From DAOMOP01 sp035444405 (GTDB lineage Bacteria > Pseudomonadota > Gammaproteobacteria > Burkholderiales > Rhodocyclaceae), in assembly GCA_035444405.1 (NCBI GenBank), contig DAOMOP010000195.1, positions 1 to 7,650 on the forward strand: DNA of 7,650 nucleotides, in the 5' to 3' direction. The notes below the pieces were generated by a model that was given only the letters and a program-made list of their open reading frames with translations, was not told where the DNA came from and did no database searches. Below are positions 1 through 5,522 of the stretch, piece by piece. Each line of letters opens with the position of its first letter. Positions within the stretch are counted from its first letter, which is position 1. The translations under genes and the position numbers were made by a program.

Positions 1-938
1 GCGAGGTCGTGAGCGCCGAGGATCTGGGCGGCGGCGACGTGCATACGCGCATCTCCGGCGTGGCCGACCATCTGGCCGAGAACGACAACCATGCGCTCTA
101 CATCGCGCGGCGCATCGTCGGCAACCTCAATCGTTCCAAGCCCGTGAACATGGTGCTCGGCGGCGGCGAGGAGCCGCTCTACGACCCCGACGAGATCTAC
201 GGCATCATCCCCAGCGACACGCGCAAGCCTTACGACGTGCGCGAAGTGATCGCACGCATCGTCGACGGCTCGCGCTTCGACGAGTTCAAGTCGCGCTATG
301 GCACGACGCTGGTGACCGGCTTCGCGCAGCTCTACGGCTATCCGGTCGGCATCGTCGCGAACAACGGCATCCTGTTCGGCGAGTCGGCGCAGAAGGGCGC
401 GCACTTCGTCGAGCTGTGCGCACAGCGCGGCATCCCGCTCGTCTTCCTGCAGAACATCACCGGCTTCATGGTGGGCAGGAAGTACGAGAACGCCGGCATC
501 GCCAAGGACGGCGCCAAGATGGTCACCGCGGTGGCGACCGCGCAGGTGCCCAAGCTGACCATGATTCTGGGCGGCTCGTTCGGTGCCGGCAACTACGGCA
601 TGTGCGGCCGCGCCTACAGCCCGCGCTTCCTGTGGATGTGGCCGAACGCACGCATCTCGGTGATGGGCGGCGAGCAGGCCGCCAGCGTGCTCGCGACGGT
701 GCGGCGCGACGGCATCGAGGCCAAGGGCGGCACCTGGTCGGCGGAGGACGAGGAGGCGTTCCGTGCGCCGATCCGCGAGCAGTACGAGCGCCAGGGGCAC
801 CCGTACTATGCGACCGCGCGCCTGTGGGACGACGGCGTGATCGATCCGGCGCAGTCGCGGCGCGTGCTCGGGCTGTCGCTGTCGGCGGCGCTCAACACCC
901 CGATCCCGGAAACCAAGTTCGGCCTGTTCAGGATGTGA
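1..938 (+). CDS. liuB: Methylcrotonoyl-CoA carboxylase carboxyltransferase (beta) subunit, 3' part
   Basis: The frame is open from the window edge (first full codon at 3) to TGA at 936-938. It gives the last 311 residues of a protein that is normally about 535 residues, so roughly the N-terminal 220 are missing. The GTG at 9 is internal and not a start. This subunit transfers CO2 from carboxybiotin to 3-methylcrotonyl-CoA in leucine catabolism. The visible part covers the end of the N-terminal and the whole C-terminal carboxyltransferase domain. Family landmarks are DLGGGDVHTRISGVADHLAE, then VANNGILFGESAQKGAHFVE, FLQNITGFMVGRKYE, GGSFGAGNYGMCGRAYSPRF and ARISVMGGEQAASVLATV. The glycine-rich GSFGAGNYGMCGRAYSPRF segment is typical of MCC-type rather than propionyl-CoA enzymes. 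Geranyl-CoA carboxylase (AtuC) is the closest alternative, but HMG-CoA lyase and LiuC in the same run argue for leucine degradation. The stop lies in the first unit of a heptad repeat. Confidence 0.95.
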   Translation, partial: EVVSAEDLGGGDVHTRISGVADHLAENDNHALYIARRIVGNLNRSKPVNMVLGGGEEPLYDPDEIYGIIPSDTRKPYDVREVIARIVDGSRFDEFKSRYGTTLVTGFAQLYGYPVGIVANNGILFGESAQKGAHFVELCAQRGIPLVFLQNITGFMVGRKYENAGIAKDGAKMVTAVATAQVPKLTMILGGSFGAGNYGMCGRAYSPRFLWMWPNARISVMGGEQAASVLATVRRDGIEAKGGTWSAEDEEAFRAPIREQYERQGHPYYATARLWDDGVIDPAQSRRVLGLSLSAALNTPIPETKFGLFRM

Positions 939-1021
939 TGCGTGACGTGTGACGCGTGATCGCAGCCGCGCGCGCGGCTGGGCGCTTCGGGCCTTGCCGA
1001 TCACCCGTTACCCGTCATCCA
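935..1021. repeat. Heptad-built imperfect inverted repeat with internal 18-bp palindrome (liuB-liuC gap)
   Basis: Four 7-base units follow each other at 935-962 (GTGATGC, GTGACGT, GTGACGC, GTGATCG). Their complement recurs at 998-1018 (CGATCAC, CCGTTAC, CCGTCAT). Pairing 939-962 with 998-1021 gives 19 Watson-Crick pairs, two G-U pairs and three mismatches. The mismatches fall at 941, 948 and 955, exactly seven bases apart. Directly inside the left arm lies the perfect palindrome CAGCCGCGCGCGCGGCTG (963-980). The element starts over the liuB stop codon and ends just before the liuC ribosome binding site. I infer a dispersed intergenic repeat or an mRNA processing/stability hairpin; no T-tract supports simple termination. 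Confidence 0.75.
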
Positions 1022-1035
1022 CGAAGGAGACGAAA

Positions 1036-1824
1036 ATGTACGAAACACTCGAAATCGAACGCACCGGCGGCATCGCGACGGTGTGGATGAACCGGCCGGA
1101 CGTGCACAACGCGTTCAACGCGCAGCTGATCGCCGACCTGACCGCGGCCTGCCGCGCGCTCGAGGCCGACGACGCGGTGCGCGTCGTGGTGCTGGCCGGC
1201 CGCGGCAAGAGCTTCTCGGCCGGCGCCGACCTGAACTGGATGAAGGCCGCCGCGCAGGCGAGCGTCGAGGAGAACCTCGACGACGCCCGCCGCCTGGCCG
1301 GCATGCTGCGTGCGCTCGCCGAGCTGGCCAAGCCGACCATCGCGCGCGTGCATGGGGCGGCGCTCGGCGGCGGCATGGGACTGGCGTCGGCGTGCGACAT
1401 CTGCGTCGCCGCCGACCGCGCCGTGTTCGCGACCTCCGAGGTCAAGTTCGGCATCATCCCGTCGGCGATCAGCCCGTACGTGATCCGTGCGATCGGTGAG
1501 CGCCAGGCGGGCCGCTACTTCCAGACCGCCGAGCGCATCACCGCCGCGCGCGCGGCCGAGATCGGGCTCGTGCACGAGCTCGTCGCCGCCGAGCAGCTCG
1601 ACGCGAAGGTGCATGAGCTCGTCGCGGCGCTGCTCGAAGGCGGCCCGAAGGCGCAGGGCGCCGCGAAGGCGCTGATCCGCGCGGTCGCCAACCGCCCGAT
1701 CGACGACGACGTGGTCGAAGACACCGCGCGTCGCATTTCCAGCCTGCGGGCCACGCCCGAGGCGAAGGAGGGCCTCGATGCCTTCCTGTCCAAACGCGCG
1801 GCCGCCTGGGTGCCGAAGGCTTAA
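1036..1824 (+). CDS. liuC: Methylglutaconyl-CoA hydratase (enoyl-CoA hydratase family)
   Basis: A 262-residue crotonase-fold protein, normal length for the family. It hydrates 3-methylglutaconyl-CoA to HMG-CoA, the step between the carboxylase (liuB/liuD) and HMG-CoA lyase (liuE). I chose ATG 1036 because AAGGAGA (1024-1030) lies five bases upstream and the protein then begins MYETLEIERTGGIATVWMNR, a normal crotonase N-terminus; the frame stays open upstream but that part is intergenic. Oxyanion-hole segments are SFSAGADLNWMK (residues 59-70) and HGAALGGGMGLASACD (106-121). Of the two catalytic glutamates of typical enoyl-CoA hydratases, the second is present (E135 in ATSEVKFGIIP). The first position is glycine (G115), which I recall also for other proteobacterial LiuC proteins. 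ISPYVIRAIGER (145-156) is a LiuC-like signature. Function rests on operon position plus these motifs. Confidence 0.9.
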   Translation: MYETLEIERTGGIATVWMNRPDVHNAFNAQLIADLTAACRALEADDAVRVVVLAGRGKSFSAGADLNWMKAAAQASVEENLDDARRLAGMLRALAELAKPTIARVHGAALGGGMGLASACDICVAADRAVFATSEVKFGIIPSAISPYVIRAIGERQAGRYFQTAERITAARAAEIGLVHELVAAEQLDAKVHELVAALLEGGPKAQGAAKALIRAVANRPIDDDVVEDTARRISSLRATPEAKEGLDAFLSKRAAAWVPKA

Positions 1825-1834
1825 GGGAGACGAC

Positions 1835-1960
1835 ATGTTCGACAAGATCCTGATCGCGAATCGCGGTGACCAGCCGCGCAGCGGCGCAGCGACGAAGTCA
1901 CATTGCCTTGCATGCGTAGCATGCACAGGGGATTTCACCGCGGAGGGCACCCATGTTTGA
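1835..1960 (+). pseudogene. 41-codon ORF: truncated duplicate of the liuD 5' end, possible coupling leader
   Basis: ATG 1835 has its own ribosome binding site (AAGGGAGA, 1823-1830), ten bases after the liuC stop. The first 11 codons encode MFDKILIANRG, identical to the liuD N-terminus. The DNA of 1835-1869 matches 1953-1987 at 31 of 35 bases, and all four differences are silent third-position changes (codons 2, 6, 8, 9). After 1869 the similarity stops; the frame continues through unrelated sequence (DQPRSGAATKSHCLACVACT and so on) and ends at TGA 1958-1960, eight bases into liuD and in another frame. It cannot encode a biotin carboxylase. Either it is the remnant of an older liuD start left by recombination or insertion, or it is a leader whose translation delivers ribosomes to the liuD start; both may be true. 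It is not leucine-rich (two Leu), so classical leucine attenuation is unlikely. Confidence 0.7.
1906..1929 (+). other. Small hairpin, TGCATGC/GCATGCA
   Basis: TGCATGC (1909-1915), loop GTA, then GCATGCA (1919-1925) is a perfect 7-bp inverted repeat. CCT (1906-1908) and AGG (1927-1929) extend it around a bulged C at 1926. It lies in the noticeably less GC-rich spacer between the liuD duplicate and the real liuD. It may be a protein-binding dyad or an mRNA hairpin; no binding-site family is recognised. Confidence 0.55.
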
Positions 1961-1996
1961 CAAGATCCTCATCGCCAACCGCGGTGAAATCGCCTG
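1926..1996 (+). promoter_or_regulatory. Inverted repeat enclosing the liuD ribosome binding site and start codon
   Basis: CAGGGGATTTCACCGCGG (1926-1943) is the reverse complement of CCGCGGTGAAATCGCCTG (1979-1996) at 17 of 18 positions, with a single G-G mismatch (1930/1992) and a perfect 13-bp inner stem. The downstream arm is coding sequence for liuD residues 9-15. The loop holds the rest of the Shine-Dalgarno GGAGGG (1942-1947, its first two G in the stem) and ATG 1953. In mRNA this could hide the liuD initiation region. A ribosome reading the upstream 41-codon ORF would run through the left arm and open it. A competing 8-bp pairing exists between CGCGGTGA of the duplicate (1862-1869) and TCACCGCG (1935-1942). 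The structure is seen; the regulatory role is inference. Confidence 0.6.
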
Positions 1997-3959
1997 CCGC
2001 GTCATCAAGACGGCGCGCCGCATGGGCATCAAGACGGTGGCGGTCTATTCGGAAGCCGACGCGAACGCGCGCCACGTGCGGCTCGCCGACGAGGCGGTGC
2101 TGATCGGCCCGGCGGCGGCGCGCGAGTCCTATCTGGTCGCCAACCGCATCCTCGCCGCGGCCAAGCAGACCGGCGCGCAGGCGATCCACCCCGGCTACGG
2201 CTTCCTGTCCGAGAACGAGGAGTTCGCCGACGCGTGCGCGCGCGAGGGCGTCGTCTTCATCGGCCCGCCGGTCTCGGCGATCCGCGCGATGGGCTTGAAG
2301 TCCGCGGCCAAGGCGCTGATGGAGAAAGCCGGCGTGCCGCTCACGCCGGGCTACCACGGCGACAACCAGGATGCGACCTACCTGAAGGCGCAGGCCGACG
2401 CGATCGGCTACCCGGTGCTGATCAAGGCGAGCGCCGGCGGTGGCGGCAAGGGCATGCGGCTGGTCGAGCACGCCGACGAGTTCGACGCACTGCTCGCGTC
2501 GTGCAAGCGTGAAGCGGCGTCGGCCTTCGGCGACGACGACGTGCTGGTCGAAAAATACCTGGTGCGCCCGCGCCACATCGAGATCCAGGTGTTCGGCGAC
2601 ACGCACGGCAACGTCGTGTATCTGTTCGAGCGCGACTGCTCGGTGCAGCGCCGCCACCAGAAGGTGCTCGAGGAGGCGCCGGCGCCGGCCATGACGCCCG
2701 AGCGGCGCGCGGCGATGGGCCAGGCCGCGGTCGAGGCGGCGCGCGCGGTCGGCTACGTCGGTGCCGGCACGGTCGAATTCATCGCCAGCCAGGACGGCAC
2801 CTTCTACTTCATGGAGATGAACACGCGGCTGCAGGTCGAGCATCCGGTCACCGAGATGATCACCGGCCTCGATCTGGTCGAATGGCAGCTGCGTGTGGCC
2901 GCCGGCGAGAAGCTGCCGCTCACGCAGGAGCAGCTGCAGCTGCGCGGCCATGCGCTCGAGGCGCGCATCTACGCCGAGGATCCGGCCAAGGGCTTTCTGC
3001 CGTCGACCGGGCGCCTCGTGCATCTCGCCCCGCCCGAGGAGAGCCTGCACGTGCGTGTGGACACCGGCGTCGAGGAAGGCGACGAGATCAGTCCGCACTA
3101 CGACCCGATGATCGCCAAGCTGATCGTCTGGGACGTCAACCGCGAGCGCGCGCTCGCGCGCATGCTGCAGGCGCTGGCCGAGTACCGCGTGGTCGGCGTC
3201 GCCAACAACATCGACTTCCTGTCGCGGCTGGTCGCGTGTCCGGCGTTCGCGAACGCCGATCTCGACACCGGCCTGATCGAGCGCGAGCGGGACTACCTGT
3301 TCCCCGAGGCGGTCGAGGTGCCGATCGAGGTGTGGCAGGTCGCCGCGCTGGCCGAGCTGCTGCGCGAATCGCGCCGGGCGGCCGAATCGGCGCGCCGCGA
3401 CGAGGATCCGCTGTCGCCGTGGCATGCGCGCGACGGCTGGCGGCTCAATGCGAGCGCGCAGCGCGATCTGATGTTCCGGCTCGGCGAGCTGCAGAAGACC
3501 GTGCAGGTGACTTATCGCGGCGACACCTACACGCTGACCGTCGACGGCCACCGGGTCGAGGCGCACGGCGAGCTCTATTCACGCGGCCTGCTGCGCGTCG
3601 AGCTCGACGGCAACCGCATGGACGCGAGCGTGATCGCGGCCGGCGAGAAGCGCCACGTGTTCCTGCACGGTCGCGCGTGGCAGCTCGCCAACGTCGATCC
3701 GCTGCACCATGCCGGCGAGGGGAGCGGTGCCGAGGGTGGGCTGCTCGCGCCGATGCCGGGCAAGGTGATCGCGCTGGTCGCGGCCGAAGGGCAGAAGGTC
3801 GAGCGCGGCGCGCCGCTCTTGATCCTCGAGGCGATGAAGATGGAGCACACGATCACCGCGCCCGCGGCCGGCACGGTGAAGGCCTTCCGCTTCGCGGTCG
3901 GCGACCAGGTCGGCGACGGTGCCGAGCTGGTCGAGTTCGAGGCCGCCGGCGGCGAGTGA
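1953..3959 (+). CDS. liuD: Methylcrotonoyl-CoA carboxylase alpha subunit (biotin carboxylase and biotin carrier)
   Basis: 668 residues, normal for bacterial MCC alpha (about 655-670). It carboxylates its own biotin with ATP and bicarbonate and passes CO2 to LiuB. The N-terminal biotin carboxylase domain spans about residues 1-445. It shows MFDKILIANRGEIACRVI, HPGYGFLSENEEFADAC, the ATP-grasp glycine loop KASAGGGGKGMR starting at K158, and EMNTRLQVEHPVTEMI with E288, N290 and R292, the same numbering as E. coli AccC catalytic residues. A linker/BT region of about 150 residues follows, then the biotinyl domain with EAMKMEH, where K629 is the predicted biotinylated lysine. ATG 1953 is preceded by GGAGGG (1942-1947). 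An almost identical but dead start lies 118 bases upstream, and the true start sits inside an inverted repeat. The operon and length fit MCC better than acetyl-, propionyl- or geranyl-CoA carboxylase. Confidence 0.95.
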   Translation: MFDKILIANRGEIACRVIKTARRMGIKTVAVYSEADANARHVRLADEAVLIGPAAARESYLVANRILAAAKQTGAQAIHPGYGFLSENEEFADACAREGVVFIGPPVSAIRAMGLKSAAKALMEKAGVPLTPGYHGDNQDATYLKAQADAIGYPVLIKASAGGGGKGMRLVEHADEFDALLASCKREAASAFGDDDVLVEKYLVRPRHIEIQVFGDTHGNVVYLFERDCSVQRRHQKVLEEAPAPAMTPERRAAMGQAAVEAARAVGYVGAGTVEFIASQDGTFYFMEMNTRLQVEHPVTEMITGLDLVEWQLRVAAGEKLPLTQEQLQLRGHALEARIYAEDPAKGFLPSTGRLVHLAPPEESLHVRVDTGVEEGDEISPHYDPMIAKLIVWDVNRERALARMLQALAEYRVVGVANNIDFLSRLVACPAFANADLDTGLIERERDYLFPEAVEVPIEVWQVAALAELLRESRRAAESARRDEDPLSPWHARDGWRLNASAQRDLMFRLGELQKTVQVTYRGDTYTLTVDGHRVEAHGELYSRGLLRVELDGNRMDASVIAAGEKRHVFLHGRAWQLANVDPLHHAGEGSGAEGGLLAPMPGKVIALVAAEGQKVERGAPLLILEAMKMEHTITAPAAGTVKAFRFAVGDQVGDGAELVEFEAAGGE

Positions 3960-4089
3960 TGCGCCGGGGATGATGATGGAAGGGTGGCGGAGCGCGGCCG
4001 TTCGCGGCCGATGCGCCCCGCCGCCCGGGATGATGCCGGCGGCGATGGGCTCTGGATGCCCCTAGCGATTGCCGGCACGGGAGTCGATG
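3960..4089. other. liuD-liuE spacer with a short GC hairpin
   Basis: 130 bases without a supported gene. CGGCCG (3995-4000), loop TTCG, CGGCCG (4005-4010) forms a perfect 6-bp hairpin with no following T-tract. A 19-base segment at 3961 recurs 60 bases downstream at 4021 with 15 matches, sharing GGGATGATG. An ATG overlapping the liuD stop (3959) opens only four codons. I see no convincing promoter, so liuE is probably cotranscribed with liuD. Confidence 0.4.
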
Positions 4090-5019
4090 ATGACGCTGCC
4101 ACGACAGGTCAGGATAGTGGAAGTCGGCCCGCGCGACGGGCTGCAGAACGAGAAGCAGCTGGTGCCGGCCGACACCAAGGTCGAGCTGATCGCGCGGCTC
4201 GCCGATGCGGGCCTCACGACGATCGAGGCGACCTCCTTCGTGTCGCCCAGATGGGTGCCGCAGATGGGCGACAACGCCGAGGTGCTCACGCGCGTGCTCG
4301 CCGCGCGCCGCCCCGGCGTCACCTATCCGGTGCTGACCCCGAACATGAAGGGCTTCGAGGCCGCGCTCGCAGCCGGGGCCGAGGAGGTCGCGGTCTTCGG
4401 CGCCGCCTCGGAGAGCTTCAGCCAGAAGAACATCAACTGCTCGATCGCCGAGTCGCTCGAGCGCTTCCGCCCCGTCACCGAGGCGGCGAAGACGGCCGGC
4501 GTGCGCGTGCGCGGCTATGTGTCGTGCGTGCTCGGCTGCCCCTACGAGGGGCCGATCGCGCCGGACAGGGTCGCCGAGGTCGCCGCGACGCTGATCGACA
4601 TGGGCTGCTACGAGGTCTCGCTCGGCGACACCATCGGCACCGGCACGCCGCTGGCGACCCGCCGCATGCTCGAGGCGGTGCTCGAGCGCGTGCCGGTCGA
4701 GCGGCTCGCCGGCCATTACCACGACACCTACGGCATGGCGGCGGCGAACATCTACGCGTCGCTCGAGCTCGGTGTCGCGGTGTTCGACGCGTCGGTCGGC
4801 GGGCTGGGCGGCTGTCCGTACGCGGCCGGCGCGTCCGGCAACGTCGCGACCGAGGACGTCGTGTGGCTGCTCGACGGCATGGGCATCGACACCGGCGTCT
4901 CGCTCGATGCGCTGGTCGACACCGCCGCATGGATCAGCGCCGCGCTCGGCCGCGAGCCGGCCTCGCGCGTCGCGCGCGCGGTGCTCGCGAAGCGCGCCAA
5001 GGCTGGCGCCGCGAACTGA
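4090..5019 (+). CDS. liuE: Hydroxymethylglutaryl-CoA lyase
   Basis: 309 residues, usual bacterial length (about 300-310). It cleaves HMG-CoA to acetoacetate and acetyl-CoA, the last step of leucine degradation, and uses a divalent metal in a DRE-TIM barrel. Signatures are IVEVGPRDGLQNEK with catalytic R15 and D16, VSCVLGCPYEGPI, GCYEVSLGDTIGTGTP, GHYHDTYGMAAANIY with metal-ligand H209 and H211, and GLGGCPYAAGASGNVATED with active-site C242. Two adjacent ATG codons (4087 and 4090) are possible. I prefer 4090 because GGGAG (4079-4083) is six bases away and MTLPRQVRIVEVGPRDG matches the usual N-terminus; a TTG at 4069 in the same frame is less likely. It follows liuD by 130 bases on the same strand. 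The assignment is firm: the HMG-CoA lyase signature separates it from 2-isopropylmalate and homocitrate synthases. Confidence 0.95.
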   Translation: MTLPRQVRIVEVGPRDGLQNEKQLVPADTKVELIARLADAGLTTIEATSFVSPRWVPQMGDNAEVLTRVLAARRPGVTYPVLTPNMKGFEAALAAGAEEVAVFGAASESFSQKNINCSIAESLERFRPVTEAAKTAGVRVRGYVSCVLGCPYEGPIAPDRVAEVAATLIDMGCYEVSLGDTIGTGTPLATRRMLEAVLERVPVERLAGHYHDTYGMAAANIYASLELGVAVFDASVGGLGGCPYAAGASGNVATEDVVWLLDGMGIDTGVSLDALVDTAAWISAALGREPASRVARAVLAKRAKAGAAN

Positions 5020-5052
5020 ACGCGCCTGCCGGCATCGAAGGCCCAGGACGTC

Positions 5053-5088
5053 GCCGCCGCTCGAGGTCCGGGCACCTAGCGCGGCGGC
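5053..5088 (+). terminator. GC-rich hairpin after liuE, candidate operon end
   Basis: GCCGCCGC (5053-5060) pairs perfectly with GCGGCGGC (5081-5088). Inside, AGGT (5064-5067) pairs with ACCT (5074-5077) around a six-base loop, with the C5062-G5079 pair and two mismatches between the stems. It lies 33 bases after the liuE stop. No T-tract follows (TGCGACACAACG), so a classical intrinsic terminator is not shown; it may end or protect the liu transcript. Confidence 0.4.
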
Positions 5089-5130
5089 TGCGACACAACG
5101 ACAACGACGATGAACCGACCCGACTAAGCC

Positions 5131-5340
5131 ATGAGCATTGCTTCACCCTGCATCAATGTGTGCCGCATGAACGCGGCCACCGGCCTGTGCGAAGGCTGTT
5201 TCCGCAGCCTCGACGAGATCGCGCGCTGGAGCGCCTACGACGACGAGGCGAAGCGGCGGGTGCTGGCGGCCGTCGAGCGGCGCCGCGCGGCGGACAGCGG
5301 CGGCACCGCGCAAGTCGCGGTCGGGGGAGGACGGCGATGA
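5131..5340 (+). CDS. DUF1289 family small four-cysteine protein
   Basis: 69 residues. The N-terminal half is a textbook DUF1289 domain: SPCINVCRMNAATGLCEGCF then RSLDEIARW, with C7, C11, C20 and C23 (spacing C-x3-C-x8-C-x2-C), suggesting a bound metal or Fe-S centre. The family has no established function that I know. The basic, Ala/Arg-rich tail (about residues 40-69) is probably disordered. ATG 5131 is the only sensible start: an in-frame TAA lies at 5125-5127, and the next ATG (5167) would remove the first two cysteines. No good Shine-Dalgarno precedes it (upstream bases CCGACTAAGCC). A five-codon mini-ORF (ATG 5110 to TAA 5127) ends three bases before the start and might supply ribosomes by reinitiation. 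The stop overlaps the next start (ATGA, 5337-5340). Confidence 0.85.
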   Translation: MSIASPCINVCRMNAATGLCEGCFRSLDEIARWSAYDDEAKRRVLAAVERRRAADSGGTAQVAVGGGRR

Positions 5341-5522
5341 GCGATCCGCAGTGCGTCGGCGTGTGCATCATCGACTGGGACACCGGCGTGTGCCTCGGCT
5401 GCGGGCGCACGGCCGAGGAGATCGACGGCGTGCCGGTCGCGCCACCGCCGCCGCCCGCCAAGCCTGCCCGCGTGCCGCTGCCCGACAACGTCGCGCGCGA
5501 AGTCGGGGAGGGCACGCAATGA
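5337..5522 (+). CDS. Second DUF1289-like four-cysteine protein with proline-rich tail
   Basis: 61 residues. QCVGVCIIDWDTGVCLGCGR followed by TAEEID carries C6, C10, C19 and C22 with the same C-x3-C-x8-C-x2-C spacing as its upstream neighbour, and the GCGRTxEEI ending of the DUF1289 family. The tryptophan that follows EI in the first copy is absent. Residues 31-49 are proline-rich, with PPPPP at 36-40, and probably disordered. The start is fixed by the ATGA overlap with the preceding gene and by GGGGGAGG (5323-5330). The stop again overlaps the next start (ATGA, 5519-5522). It is easily missed because it sits at the end of a much longer meaningless open frame. A role in metal or Fe-S binding is inference from the cysteines; a function shared with the downstream metallohydrolase is suggested only by coupling. 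Confidence 0.8.
   Translation: MSDPQCVGVCIIDWDTGVCLGCGRTAEEIDGVPVAPPPPPAKPARVPLPDNVAREVGEGTQ

Noticed and set aside
9..11. GTG as the start of liuB.
   Set aside because: The frame is open to the window edge and the residues before it (EV) continue the conserved protein; the gene is simply cut.
1835..1960. Leucine-sensing attenuator peptide.
   Set aside because: The 41-residue ORF has only two leucines, not adjacent, and no terminator with T-tract follows.
1935..3566. Long open frame (543 codons) on the - strand opposite liuD.
   Set aside because: Its protein is rich in Arg, His, Asp and Leu with no domain, it lies fully antisense to a textbook biotin carboxylase, and it is the usual by-product of GC-rich codon bias.
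4069..4071. TTG start for liuE.
   Set aside because: The six extra residues are not family-like, and a properly spaced ribosome binding site points to ATG 4090 (or 4087).
3853..4722. 289-codon - strand frame opposite the end of liuD and liuE.
   Set aside because: Low-complexity Arg/Gly/His composition, shadow of liuE.
3984..5522. 512-codon + strand frame running through liuE.
   Set aside because: Most of it is an Arg/Gly-rich shadow of liuE. Only its last 61 codons (from 5337) are real, as the second DUF1289-like gene.
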